In this document: positions 8,847-17,769 of the stretch, one piece after another | How positions within the stretch are numbered: the first letter of the stretch is position 1 | Layout: each line of letters opens with the position of its first letter | NCBI GenBank assembly: GCA_017643925.1 | Contig: JAEPML010000004.1 | Location: 1-64,000 of the forward strand | Reading direction: 5' to 3' | DNA: 64,000 nucleotides | DNA from: Roseibium sp. | Lineage (GTDB): Bacteria > Pseudomonadota > Alphaproteobacteria > Rhizobiales > Stappiaceae | Translations under genes and position numbers: made by a program | Notes under the pieces: generated by a model | What the model was told of the DNA's origin: nothing | What the model saw: only the letters and a program-made list of their open reading frames with translations | Database searches by the model: none

Positions 8847-11114
8847 CTAAAGCGCAACATCCGTTTCTTCGGCAAAGCGCTTCAGGACATCACGAATGTT
8901 CTGGTCGTCATGTCCCGGATCAAGCCTGGGCTGCAGCCGGGCCGACAGGCGACCGGCGTCCAGGGTGCGCAACATGGCCTTTACCGGTCCGAGCGAGGCC
9001 GGCGACATGGACAGATCCCGGTAGCCGAGGCCGATCAGGGCCATGGCCTCCAGCGGCCGTCCGGCCAGTTCTCCACACAAGGTGACCGGAACATGTGCTT
9101 TGTTGGCCGCGTCAACGATGAGTTTCAGCGCCCGCAGGAAGCCGACACTCAGCGTGTCAAACCGGTCGGCGACCCTTGTATTGCCCCTGTCGACTGCACA
9201 AAGGAACTGGAACAGATCGTTCGAACCGACCGAAACGAAATCGACATATCCCATCAGCTCGTCCAACTGGAACAGAAGCGACGGGACTTCGATCATCACA
9301 CCCAGACGTACATTTTCCGGTGTCGCATGGCCATGGCGGCGCAGGTGCTTCATTTCCTTGTCGACAAGCGCTTTTGCCTGAAGGAATTCGTCCACTTCCG
9401 CAACCATGGGGAACATCAGCTTCAGGTCGCGCCCAGCACCCGCATGCAGCAGGGCCCTGATCTGCGTGCGCAGCAGACCGGGCCTGTCCAGTCCAAGTCG
9501 CAATGCCCGCCAACCCATGGCCGGGTTCTCTTCCTGGATCGATCGCAGATAGGGCAGGACCTTGTCGCCACCGATATCAAGTGAGCGGAACGTCACGGGC
9601 TTGCCGTTCGCCGCATCAAGGATCTGGCTGTATTGCGCCTGTTGTTCACGCATGCGCGGAAAGGAAGAAGCGACCATGAATTGCAGTTCAGTCCGGAACA
9701 GGCCGACCCCGGCCGCTCCGGATTCCTCAAGATGCGGCAGGTCAACCAGAAGACCCGCATTCATCTGGAGTGAAAACTCGACGCCGTCCTTTGTCACCGA
9801 CGGCTTGCTTCTCAAACGACGGTACTGTGCCTGGCGCCGCGCCCGGAAACGGACCTTTTCCGCATAGGCGTTTTCCAGGTCCGCGGCAGGGCGAAGATGG
9901 ACCTCGCCCGTATCTCCATCGACAATGATGGCGTCGCCACCATCCGCCAGGCCCACAACGTCGTCCACGAGACCGACGGTCGGGATGCCCAAGGCCCGGG
10001 CAACGATTGTCACGTGACTGGTCGGCCCGCCCTCTTCAAGCACCAGGCCACGGATCCGGTCGCGTCCATAGTCCAGAAGTTCGGCAGCCCCCATGTTCCG
10101 GCCGACGATGATCGCGTCCTGTGGAAGTTCATCCATCCCCGGACCATGTTCACGCCCCATCAATTCGCGGATGAGGCGATGGGCCAGATCATCAAGGTCA
10201 TGGAGACGTTCGCGCAGATAGGGATCCGTCTGGCGCAGCATCCGGGCACGCGTGTCACTCTGGACCTTCTCCACGGCCGCTTCGGCCGTCAGCCCGTTCT
10301 TGATCGCGTCCTCGATCTTCCGAATCCAGCCGCGGTCATAGGCAAACATGCGGTAGGCTTCCAGCACCTCACGGTGCTCGCCTGTCGCAGCGATTTCGCC
10401 GCTTGCCAGCAAGTCGTCGATCGAAAGCCGCAACCGGTTGATTGCACCTTCCAGTCGTGTTTTTTCCCGGTCCGTGTCTTCGGCGATCAGGTTGGTGACA
10501 ACCACGCGCGGTTCATGGAGCACCACGTGACCCAAGCCGACACCCTCCGCAAGGCCGACACCGGTCGCGGTGACCGGACGCGACAAATCGAGCCCGGTGT
10601 CCTTCTGGGCGATTGCTTCCAGCTCTCCGGCGGCAACCATCTCGGCAATGACCATGGCCGTTGTCTGCAGCGCCTCGACCTCGTCCTCGAGATAGGTCCG
10701 GTGGGACTGGTTCTGCACCACGAGAACACCAAGGGTGCGCCCAGCGCGCAGAATGGGGACACCCAGAAACGAATTGAAGGCCTCTTCACCGGTTTCCGGC
10801 AGATAGGTAAATCCCGGGTGGGCGCTGGCATTTGGCAGGTTGAGAGGCCGCGCCTCGGCGGCAATCAGGCCAACGAGGCCTTCCCCGACACGCAGGGATG
10901 CGCTGTGAACGGCGGCCCTGTTCAGACCCTCGGTGGCGTAGAGTTCCAGGACACCATCAGCACGCAATATATAAACCGAACACACCTCGGCCACGACATT
11001 TGAGGCGATCAACACCACAATCTTGTCGAGTCGTTCTTGCGCCGTGATCGGCTCTGCCATGACCTCGCGAAGTCTGCGGAGCAATAGGCGCGGTCCGGCT
11101 AGGTTGCTGCGCAT
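8847..11114 (-). CDS. ptsP: phosphoenolpyruvate-protein phosphotransferase PtsP (nitrogen PTS enzyme I)
   Basis: This 755-residue enzyme starts the nitrogen-related phosphotransferase relay (EI-Ntr to NPr to EIIA-Ntr), a regulatory chain and not a sugar transporter. It has an N-terminal GAF domain (about residues 15-155), the swivelling domain with the phosphorylated histidine in GGPTSHVTI, and the C-terminal PEP-binding barrel with VGSNDLFQF and LCGELAGRP. I chose the ATG at 11114 because the family begins MRxxLxGPRLLLRRLREVMAEP and GGGGG precedes it; a GTG at 11156 is also open. It follows lysC on the same strand after 72 bases, an order typical of Hyphomicrobiales. Confidence 0.95.
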   Translation of the reverse strand: MRSNLAGPRLLLRRLREVMAEPITAQERLDKIVVLIASNVVAEVCSVYILRADGVLELYATEGLNRAAVHSASLRVGEGLVGLIAAEARPLNLPNASAHPGFTYLPETGEEAFNSFLGVPILRAGRTLGVLVVQNQSHRTYLEDEVEALQTTAMVIAEMVAAGELEAIAQKDTGLDLSRPVTATGVGLAEGVGLGHVVLHEPRVVVTNLIAEDTDREKTRLEGAINRLRLSIDDLLASGEIAATGEHREVLEAYRMFAYDRGWIRKIEDAIKNGLTAEAAVEKVQSDTRARMLRQTDPYLRERLHDLDDLAHRLIRELMGREHGPGMDELPQDAIIVGRNMGAAELLDYGRDRIRGLVLEEGGPTSHVTIVARALGIPTVGLVDDVVGLADGGDAIIVDGDTGEVHLRPAADLENAYAEKVRFRARRQAQYRRLRSKPSVTKDGVEFSLQMNAGLLVDLPHLEESGAAGVGLFRTELQFMVASSFPRMREQQAQYSQILDAANGKPVTFRSLDIGGDKVLPYLRSIQEENPAMGWRALRLGLDRPGLLRTQIRALLHAGAGRDLKLMFPMVAEVDEFLQAKALVDKEMKHLRRHGHATPENVRLGVMIEVPSLLFQLDELMGYVDFVSVGSNDLFQFLCAVDRGNTRVADRFDTLSVGFLRALKLIVDAANKAHVPVTLCGELAGRPLEAMALIGLGYRDLSMSPASLGPVKAMLRTLDAGRLSARLQPRLDPGHDDQNIRDVLKRFAEETDVAL

Positions 11115-11186
11115 TGCGCCCCCGTTAGATCCCGCTCCGGACAAGCCCCGGCCCACTTTCCCGCCGGAGCCCGCTTGCCGGATAAA

Positions 11187-12437
11187 CTATCCGTCTAACC
11201 CGTATAGCGAATGGAGAGTCCGCACTGCAAGTTCTGCATAGGCAGAATCGATCAGGACCGAGATTTTGATTTCGGACGTCGTGATGGCGCGGATGTTGAT
11301 CCCCTTGGACGCCAGACCGCTGAAACACTGCGCCGCGATGCCTGCATGCGACCGCATGCCGATACCGATCACGGATACCTTGACGACATCCGATGCGCCC
11401 TCGATGTTCTGGAAACCGATCTCTTCACGATTGTCTTCCAGCACCTTCTTCGCGCGTTCAAAGTCGCCTTCGGGAACAGTGAAGGTGATATCGGTTGTCT
11501 TGCCGTCAGGCGAAATGTTCTGGACGATCATGTCCACATTGATGTGAGCATCCGCCAGCGGACCGAACACCGATTGGGCAACGCCCGGCTTGTCGGCCAC
11601 GTCACGAATAGAGATCTGGGCTTCGTCTTTGGCATACGCGATGCCGGTGACAACCTGCTGTTCCACGAGTTCATCCTCGTCGCAAATAAGAGTACCAATC
11701 GGAAGGCCGTTTTCGTCGACCTGAGGTGCATTCGGATCGTCGAAACTGGAGCGGACAAAGGTTCGCACACCGTGCACCATGGCCATCTCGACAGAGCGGA
11801 CCTGAAGGACCTTTGCCCCCAGGGAAGACATCTCCAGCATCTCTTCAAAAGAGACGCGTTCCAGCCGCTGCGCCTTGGGCACAATTCTCGGATCCGTCGT
11901 GTAAACGCCATCGACATCCGTATAGATATCACAACGATCGGCCTTGATGGCGGCAGCAATGGCAACGGCACTGGTATCGGATCCACCGCGGCCCAGGGTA
12001 GCGATCCGGTTATCGGGGGAAATGCCCTGGAAGCCGGCCAGTACCGCAACCTGGCCCTGTTCGAGCCGCTCGGTCAGAAAACTGCCATCAATTTCGCTGA
12101 TCCGCGCCGCACCATGGTTCTCGTCGGTCTTGACCGGCACTTGCCAGCCTTGCCAGGAACGTGCGTTGACACCCATGTCCTGCAGCACAATCGCCAGCAG
12201 TCCGGACGTGACCTGCTCCCCGGACGCCACTACGGCATCATATTCGCGGGCATCGTGAAGTGGGGATGCGTCCCGGCAGAACTGAACCAGCTTGTTGGTC
12301 TGTCCGGCCATGGCAGAAACCACCACGGCAACCTGGTGTCCTGCATCAACTTCCCGTTTGACATGGCGGGCGACATTCCGGATGCGATCAAGATCCGCAA
12401 CCGAAGTTCCCCCAAATTTTAAAACCAGTCGGGCCAT
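11187..12437 (-). CDS. lysC: aspartate kinase
   Basis: The 416-residue enzyme phosphorylates aspartate, the first step to lysine, threonine, methionine and diaminopimelate. It begins MARLVLKFGGTSVAD, the usual start with the KFGG nucleotide site, and has the kinase domain to about residue 245 followed by two ACT domains (QISIRDVADKPGVAQSVF, and VSVIGIGMRSHAGIAAQCF) for feedback control. The frame is open for 28 codons further upstream, but that part is not family-like, so I start at 12437. It is divergent from ubiG. Confidence 0.96.
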   Translation of the reverse strand: MARLVLKFGGTSVADLDRIRNVARHVKREVDAGHQVAVVVSAMAGQTNKLVQFCRDASPLHDAREYDAVVASGEQVTSGLLAIVLQDMGVNARSWQGWQVPVKTDENHGAARISEIDGSFLTERLEQGQVAVLAGFQGISPDNRIATLGRGGSDTSAVAIAAAIKADRCDIYTDVDGVYTTDPRIVPKAQRLERVSFEEMLEMSSLGAKVLQVRSVEMAMVHGVRTFVRSSFDDPNAPQVDENGLPIGTLICDEDELVEQQVVTGIAYAKDEAQISIRDVADKPGVAQSVFGPLADAHINVDMIVQNISPDGKTTDITFTVPEGDFERAKKVLEDNREEIGFQNIEGASDVVKVSVIGIGMRSHAGIAAQCFSGLASKGINIRAITTSEIKISVLIDSAYAELAVRTLHSLYGLDG

Positions 12438-12773
12438 ACCACTCGTAATTCTTGTTGTCGTGTCATGATGCGCCGCAGCGCAGGATTGATCGGCGCACAT
12501 CCATACAGGCTGTGCCCTCATGCTGCAACCTGCTCGCTTGCTGATAAATCGGATGATGTGAGGTTATATTTCCTTCGTTGCGGCTGATCTTGAAAACCGG
12601 ATGCCCGTTCTGTCCGTATCGACACCACACCACAGGACACGCAGGCAAACGCATACCTGCAATTGGCCGCACCTCTGCTCCCTTGACAAACGGAGCAATA
12701 CCTTGGATCGACAAGTCATCTAGGACCGACCAGGCGAAGCATAGCGGCTTCAAACCCGAAAAGGATTGTCTCC
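12438..12773. other. divergent promoter region lysC / ubiG
   Basis: These 336 bases must hold the promoters of lysC (leftward) and ubiG (rightward). A TTGACA at 12683-12688 is oriented toward ubiG, but no good -10 follows at the right distance. A TATAAC on the minus strand near 12561-12566 lacks a matching -35. No gene or repeat was seen. Confidence 0.4.
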
Positions 12774-13535
12774 ATGTCCGGCAAGGCTCAAGAAACCAAG
12801 AGCACGATCGACAGCGAGGAAGTCGCCCGTTTCTCCGCCATGGCCGAGGAGTGGTGGGATCCGACCGGCAAGTTCAAGCCACTGCACAAATTCAACCCGG
12901 TTCGGCTGTCCTATATCAAGAAGGAGGTCTGCAGGCAGTTCGGACGCGATCCGAATGCCGCCGATGCGTTCAAGGGATTGCGCTTCCTGGATATCGGCTG
13001 CGGCGGCGGATTGCTCAGCGAGCCCATGGCTCGCCTCGGCGCCGAGGTGGTGGGTGCCGACCCGTCGGAAACCAACATCGAGATCGCGAAGCTGCATATG
13101 AAGAGCTCGGGGCTGGAGATCGACTACCGTGCCGAAACGGCAGAAGCGCTTGCGGCAGCCGGCGAGACATTCGATGTCGTGCTCAACATGGAAGTGGTTG
13201 AACATGTGGCCGACGTGCCGCTGTTTCTTGAAGCAACCAGCAGCATGGTCAGACCCGGCGGAATGATGTTCGTTGCAACGATCAACCGGACACTGAAGGC
13301 CTATGCCCTCGCAATTGTCGGCGCAGAATATGTCCTTCGCTGGCTGCCCAAGGGAACGCATTCCTATGAAAAGCTGGTGAGACCGTCCGAGATCGAGCAG
13401 CCCCTTGAAGCTGCCGGCATGACGATCGCCGACAGATCCGGCGTGAGCTACAATCCGATCACCGACACCTGGGCCCAATCAAGGGACATGGACGTCAACT
13501 ACATGCTCCTTGCAGAACGGGCGAAAGCCGGCTGA
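12774..13535 (+). CDS. ubiG: bifunctional 3-demethylubiquinol / 2-polyprenyl-6-hydroxyphenol O-methyltransferase UbiG
   Basis: The 253-residue SAM-dependent enzyme carries out the two O-methylations of ubiquinone synthesis. It has the family start ([30 protein letters not shown]), the SAM motif [19 protein letters not shown] near residue 66, and the membrane-associating region [23 protein letters not shown] near residue 180. Its stop overlaps the start of the following hydrolase gene by one base (TGATG), so the two are translationally coupled. Confidence 0.96.
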   Translation: MSGKAQETKSTIDSEEVARFSAMAEEWWDPTGKFKPLHKFNPVRLSYIKKEVCRQFGRDPNAADAFKGLRFLDIGCGGGLLSEPMARLGAEVVGADPSETNIEIAKLHMKSSGLEIDYRAETAEALAAAGETFDVVLNMEVVEHVADVPLFLEATSSMVRPGGMMFVATINRTLKAYALAIVGAEYVLRWLPKGTHSYEKLVRPSEIEQPLEAAGMTIADRSGVSYNPITDTWAQSRDMDVNYMLLAERAKAG

Positions 13536-14227
13536 TGAGCGACCCGATCGTCTTCGTACCGGGGCTCCTGTGCACTGAAGCCCTGTTCGCTCCGCAGATC
13601 GTTGCCTATGCCGACAGGCCGATCATGGTGGCCAATCATCGCGACCATGACAGCATCGGCGACATTGCAGCCAGCATCCTTGAACAGGCCCCGGAGCGGT
13701 TCTCGCTGATCGGCCTGTCCATGGGCGGATACATCTCCATGGAGATCATGCGGCTTGCTCCCGAACGCGTGGGCAAACTGGCGCTGCTGGACACCAATGC
13801 GAGACCGGACACGGAAGATCAGACCAAACGCCGAAAGTTCCTGATCGATCTCACGCGCAAGAAGGGCTTCACCAAGATACCGCATCTTCTCTTTCCAGGC
13901 TTCGTACACGAGAACCGGGAAGAGGATGAACACCTGAAATCGGCGGTCGTTGAAATGGCGCATGAAACCGGACCGGACGCATTCATCCGGCAGAAAACGG
14001 CTATCATCAACCGGATCGACTCCCGGCCCAGCCTTGCGAACATCGCCTGTCCGACCCTCGTGTTGGTCGGGGACGGCGACCAATTGACCCCACCTTCCGT
14101 TTCCAGGGAAATCCATGAACATATCCCTGGCAGCGACCTCTCCATCATCGAAAACTGTGGTCACCTTTCAACGCTGGAGGCGCCCGATGTCGTAACGGGG
14201 GTCATTCGGGATTTCCTGAACAGTTGA
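13535..14227 (+). CDS. alpha/beta fold hydrolase
   Basis: The 230-residue protein has the nucleophile elbow GLSMGG near residue 68, the likely acid D at VLVGDGDQLTP and the catalytic histidine in ENCGHLSTLEAP near the C-terminus, so the serine-aspartate-histidine triad is complete. The substrate is not known. Coupling to ubiG (one-base overlap) is striking but does not prove a role in quinone metabolism. Confidence 0.8.
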   Translation: MSDPIVFVPGLLCTEALFAPQIVAYADRPIMVANHRDHDSIGDIAASILEQAPERFSLIGLSMGGYISMEIMRLAPERVGKLALLDTNARPDTEDQTKRRKFLIDLTRKKGFTKIPHLLFPGFVHENREEDEHLKSAVVEMAHETGPDAFIRQKTAIINRIDSRPSLANIACPTLVLVGDGDQLTPPSVSREIHEHIPGSDLSIIENCGHLSTLEAPDVVTGVIRDFLNS

Positions 14228-14275
14228 CGCAGGGCATTTAACGCGCAATCGCGCCCGAAAAATCAGCAGCCAGTC

Positions 14276-14316
14276 TTGATTTACATCAAAGATACTCCTT
14301 GAAGCGGGCGTACAGT
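14276..14316 (+). promoter_or_regulatory. FNR/FnrL-type box with class II promoter
   Basis: TTGATTTACATCAA (14276-14289) matches the FNR/Anr/FixK consensus TTGAT-N4-ATCAA at every defined base. A -10-like TACAGT is at 14311-14316. If transcription starts at 14323-14324, the box is centred at about -41.5, the exact class II activating position. The transcript would lead into the phasin-like gene at 14437. This suggests induction at low oxygen. Confidence 0.7.
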
Positions 14317-14436
14317 TACGTCACCCTAGGTGCAGCGCAAAAGATCTCGATTCTGCTCGGCGCGATTTGCTCGCTCAAACCCATTGACAGCCAATTGCCC
14401 GCGAGCCGCGAGACAAGAAGAAGCGGAGGATATCCC

Positions 14437-14943
14437 ATGCCCAGCAAGCGCGATTATGACCCCTTCAACTTCGGTTCCATGATGCCGTCCTGGCCGATGC
14501 CGGACTTTTCCAACTGGGCCTTTGCCGAGCGGGAAGACAAGATGGAAGCCAAATCCATCGAGGGCATGCAAAAGGTCGGCCTGACCATGTGGTCTCATGT
14601 GGAACGGGCATTCGACGATCACATGAACTTCGTCAGCCATCGCATGCATGAAGATTTCGAATGCGCCAAGTCCCTCAGCCAGTGCACAGCACCGGAAGAA
14701 ACAATGGCAACGCTTCAGGCGTTTTATTCGAAAATGGCGAGCGAGTACCAGGAGCACTTCGAAAAACAGGCTGTGCTGTTTCGCGAAAGTTTTTCAGAAA
14801 ATGCGGCGGCCGTTGAGCAGTTGAATGAAACGGCCATGGAAAATGTCAGCGAATTCAGCAAAGCCGCTGAAGAAAACCTTCAGGTCAGCAGCCCCGCCAA
14901 ACGCGGCTCTCCACGTAAATCCACGGCCACCAAGAAGGCCTGA
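14437..14943 (+). CDS. phasin family protein (probable)
   Basis: The 168-residue protein looks like a phasin, a small amphipathic helical protein that coats polyhydroxyalkanoate granules. The middle (about residues 35-145) is entirely helical and charged, with the phasin-like pattern ..MATLQAFYSKMASEYQEHFEKQAVLFRES..., and the C-terminus is a lysine-rich tail (SPRKSTATKKA). The ATG at 14437 has a strong GGAGGA seven bases upstream; longer frames begin with non-family sequence. An FNR box lies about 150 bases upstream. Family assignment is by pattern only; another granule- or membrane-associated helical protein is possible. Confidence 0.65.
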   Translation: MPSKRDYDPFNFGSMMPSWPMPDFSNWAFAEREDKMEAKSIEGMQKVGLTMWSHVERAFDDHMNFVSHRMHEDFECAKSLSQCTAPEETMATLQAFYSKMASEYQEHFEKQAVLFRESFSENAAAVEQLNETAMENVSEFSKAAEENLQVSSPAKRGSPRKSTATKKA

Positions 14944-14963
14944 ACACTCTGGATCTCAGCGAG

Positions 14964-14993
14964 CGCGCGGCGGATAATTCCGGCGCGCGTTTT
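14964..14993 (+). terminator. terminator of the phasin-like gene
   Basis: A GC-rich hairpin (CGCGCGGCGGA, loop TAAT, TCCGGCGCGCG, with one G-G mismatch) followed by TTTT lies 20 bases after the stop codon. Confidence 0.75.
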
Positions 14994-15042
14994 ACTTGAT
15001 ACCGGGCTTTTCTGGCTATCAGGTCAACTTATCTGGCGGATT

Positions 15043-15576
15043 TCAGTTTTTCTCTTCCGGCAATTCCGGAAGGGGCAGCACCGAGATGCCTTCATCGATC
15101 AGGTCCTCGGCATCCTTCGGAGTCGTCTGCCCGTATATGTTGCGCTCTTCGGCTTCGCCGTAGTGGATCTTGCGCGCCTCTTCGGCAAAATCCTGCCCCA
15201 CATTTTCCGAGTTCTCGATCATCTTGGCCCGCACAACCCGGAGCGCCTCGATGATTTCCTTCTGACGCATATCGGTGGGCAACAGCGCTGACTGCTGCAT
15301 TGGTGCCTGGTTCTGAACCGCGGGACTGGCTCCACTGGCATCTCCGGCAGCCTCCTGTGGTGCTGACTGGATGTCAGCTTCCATCGCGCTGGAAATTGCT
15401 TCCCGTTTGCGGGACGTGGAAACGGCTGGTGCCATCAGCCCTTTCTTGACATTAGCTGTGCCACAGGTCGGGCAGAGGACGAGTTTCCTCCCAACCTGGG
15501 CCTCGAAATCATCGGAATTCCGGAACCAGCCTTCAAACGTATGCGCACTGTCACAAACAAGCGTGTATTTGATCAC
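15043..15576 (-). CDS. DUF1178 family protein
   Basis: The 177-residue protein opens MIKYTLVCDSAHTFEGWFRNSDDFEAQ, with CPTCGT near residue 36, the pattern of DUF1178: a small N-terminal zinc-ribbon-like part and a variable tail. Its function is unknown. Its start overlaps the end of the upstream nitrilase-family gene by four bases (ATGA), so they form a coupled pair. Confidence 0.88.
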   Translation of the reverse strand: MIKYTLVCDSAHTFEGWFRNSDDFEAQVGRKLVLCPTCGTANVKKGLMAPAVSTSRKREAISSAMEADIQSAPQEAAGDASGASPAVQNQAPMQQSALLPTDMRQKEIIEALRVVRAKMIENSENVGQDFAEEARKIHYGEAEERNIYGQTTPKDAEDLIDEGISVLPLPELPEEKN

Positions 15577-16427
15577 GCCGACAACTCCTTCAGACCAGCT
15601 GTCAGGCTACAGGTGAAATCCCGCTCGTTTGCGATGGCGGGAATTCGACCGCGGGCCTTTGCCACCTGGTCCGTATCGATCTCGGCCAGGACATAACCCG
15701 GCTCATTTGTTTCCAGTTCGGCAATGACAACGCCCCAGGGGTCTACAATCAGGCTGTGGCCATAGGTCTCCCGATCATCCTCGTGCCGTCCTCCCTGGGC
15801 TGCCGAAACAACAAATGCACCATTTTCGATGGCGCGAGCGCGCTGTAACACATGCCAGTGGGCTTCGCCAGTCTGCCTTGTGAACGCCGCCGGACCGGTC
15901 AGCACCTCGGCTCCGGCGCGGGCCTGCGCCCTGAAGATTGCGGGAAAGCGGATATCATAACAAACCGCCATCCCCAGCTTCGCAAAAGGCAGCTCGGCAA
16001 TGACCGAGGTCTTTCCCGGCTCATAGGTTGCCGATTCCCGCCAGCTTTCGCCGTTGGGAAGATCGACGTCAAACATGTGGATCTTGTCGTAGGTGGCAAT
16101 CTCGCTTCCATCCGGACCAATCAGAAAGGCACGATTGGCAACCTTACCGCTTTCGCCAACAACCGCGAGAGACCCGAGATGAATGAACAGCTCAAGCTCC
16201 TTTGACAGCGATTTTGCCATCAGAAGAAAGGCATCCGCGTTGGCGCCACCAATCCGGGCCAGAAGCTCTTCGCGGCTGCGCACCAGAACGTTCGACATTT
16301 CCGGTGTCTGGATGTAACCGGCACCCTGACCGGCTGCGGCCCTGATCAGGTTTTCCGCAGCAGTGACATTGTCGGCTATTTCCTTGCCGCTACGAAGTTG
16401 AACGCATGCTGCCGTGAACGTGGGCAT
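15573..16427 (-). CDS. carbon-nitrogen hydrolase family protein (Nit-type amidase)
   Basis: The 284-residue protein belongs to the nitrilase superfamily. The catalytic Glu-Lys-Cys set is visible: E in IQTPEMSNVL (about residue 43), K in ATYDKIHMFDVDLPN (about 115) and C in GMAVCYDIRFP (about 153). This is the Nit1/NIT2 branch, whose members repair deaminated glutathione or hydrolyse omega-amides such as alpha-ketoglutaramate. The start has GGCGGCGGA directly upstream. It lies between grxC and the DUF1178 gene. Confidence 0.87.
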   Translation of the reverse strand: MPTFTAACVQLRSGKEIADNVTAAENLIRAAAGQGAGYIQTPEMSNVLVRSREELLARIGGANADAFLLMAKSLSKELELFIHLGSLAVVGESGKVANRAFLIGPDGSEIATYDKIHMFDVDLPNGESWRESATYEPGKTSVIAELPFAKLGMAVCYDIRFPAIFRAQARAGAEVLTGPAAFTRQTGEAHWHVLQRARAIENGAFVVSAAQGGRHEDDRETYGHSLIVDPWGVVIAELETNEPGYVLAEIDTDQVAKARGRIPAIANERDFTCSLTAGLKELSA

Positions 16428-16475
16428 TCCGCCGCCTTTTCTGTCTTTGACCGGAACCGAAGTCCCGTCAATAAA

Positions 16476-16733
16476 TCAGGCAGCGAGCAAGGCGTCCAGC
16501 TTCCCGGCGCGTTCCAGTTCGTGCAATTCGTCACAGCCGCCAACATGCGTCGATCCGACAAAGATTTGCGGAAAGGTCGATCGGCCATTGGCTTTCTGGA
16601 CCATTTGTTGACGCAAGTCCGGATCAAATGTCGCGTCGAATTCGTCGTAGGACACGCCCTTCTTGTCCAGGAGCCTTTTGGCAGCCGTACAAAAACCGCA
16701 GAGTTGGCGGGTGTATATCACCACGTCGGCCAT
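16476..16733 (-). CDS. grxC: glutaredoxin 3
   Basis: The 85-residue thioredoxin-fold protein reduces disulfides with glutathione. It has TFPQIFVGSTHVGGCDEL, the cis-proline and GG glutathione-binding region of the GrxC family. The active site is CGFC (residues 12-15) where CPYC is usual; both redox cysteines are kept, so a dithiol mechanism is still possible. It sits between comF and the nitrilase-family gene on the same strand, with 113 and 48 bases on either side. Confidence 0.93.
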   Translation of the reverse strand: MADVVIYTRQLCGFCTAAKRLLDKKGVSYDEFDATFDPDLRQQMVQKANGRSTFPQIFVGSTHVGGCDELHELERAGKLDALLAA

Positions 16734-16846
16734 GTGTTTCGTTCCCTTCGCATAAATTGACCGGCGAAAGCGCCGGACCTCAGAACATCAAAATCCCGGG
16801 CTTATATGCGCTCGCCGCGCACAAACTCAAGTGTGAGGACATGGCA

Positions 16847-17632
16847 TCAGGCGTTCAGCCAGTCGTCTGCGGCCCCTTTGGAAGGGTCGGCATACGAAAA
16901 TGTGAGCACGTCAACAGATGCGGCCCCGCCGCTTAGCAAGGTCTTGCTGCAGGCGGTCACCGTTGCTCCCGTTGTCAGGACATCATCGATCAAAACAACG
17001 TGACGGCCCTGAACCATTTCAACGCCTTTGCGGCTGACGGTGAAAGCAGATCGCACATTTTGTTGTCTGTCATTTGCCGACAGTCCGACCTGTTGCCGGG
17101 TGCGGCGCGTCCGTTTGAGAAGCTCCGGTTCGAAGCGACCGCCACAGTGACTGGCAACAACCTTGGCAAGATCCGCTGCCTGGTTGAACCTTCTCGTCCA
17201 AAGCCGGTAACGGTGCAAAGGCACCGGAACGACGAGACAGTCCTTGTCCAGAAACTCGTTACCGGCCCGGCTCATCCAGCGCCCCATCGCCAGGGCCAGT
17301 TCCCGCCGCCGCGAGAACTTGAGTGCCAGAACAAGAGACCGGGCAGGACCGTCATAGTGGGTCACCGTTCGCAACCGATCGAATGCGGGAGGTGAGGCAA
17401 TCGCGGCCGGGCTCCATGTCTCTTCACCGACATCATAGGCAAAGGGAGTGCCCAGACGCTGACACCAGGGTTTCTCGATGAAAGGCATCTCACGCCAGCA
17501 CCTGGCGCACAGGCTGCCCTTCGAACCGACCCGTTCGTCGCAGGCCAAGCAACGCATCGGCAGCAGAAAGTTCAGGAGACCGGCCCCGGCGGCTCCGGCT
17601 GTATCCAGTATTTCGCGCGGCCTCGCCTGCAC
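16847..17632 (-). CDS. comF: ComF family phosphoribosyltransferase-like protein
   Basis: The 261-residue protein has an N-terminal four-cysteine zinc site (CLACDERVGSKGSLCARCW, about residues 32-50) and a C-terminal PRPP-binding motif VVLIDDVLTTGATVTAC near residue 215. ComF proteins are linked to DNA uptake in competent bacteria, but in alphaproteobacteria the role is not settled. The start is GTG, with GGAGACCCGG directly before it. It is upstream of grxC and divergent from a methyltransferase gene. Confidence 0.9.
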   Translation of the reverse strand: MQARPREILDTAGAAGAGLLNFLLPMRCLACDERVGSKGSLCARCWREMPFIEKPWCQRLGTPFAYDVGEETWSPAAIASPPAFDRLRTVTHYDGPARSLVLALKFSRRRELALAMGRWMSRAGNEFLDKDCLVVPVPLHRYRLWTRRFNQAADLAKVVASHCGGRFEPELLKRTRRTRQQVGLSANDRQQNVRSAFTVSRKGVEMVQGRHVVLIDDVLTTGATVTACSKTLLSGGAASVDVLTFSYADPSKGAADDWLNA

Positions 17633-17769
17633 CCGGGTCTCCCGTTCTAAAAGCTCTCAATCGCCAGCCAGCCGATGGCTGAACCCGATGGGTGCGGCCA
17701 AACGTTTTTTGACCTTGCCTCCGCTATACCATATGTGACCGAAGTGATTTGACCAATGCCGAGCCCGCC

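Noticed and set aside
11211..12422. A 403-codon open frame on the plus strand opposite lysC
   Set aside because: It lies wholly within lysC in antisense, and its translation has no recognisable domain.
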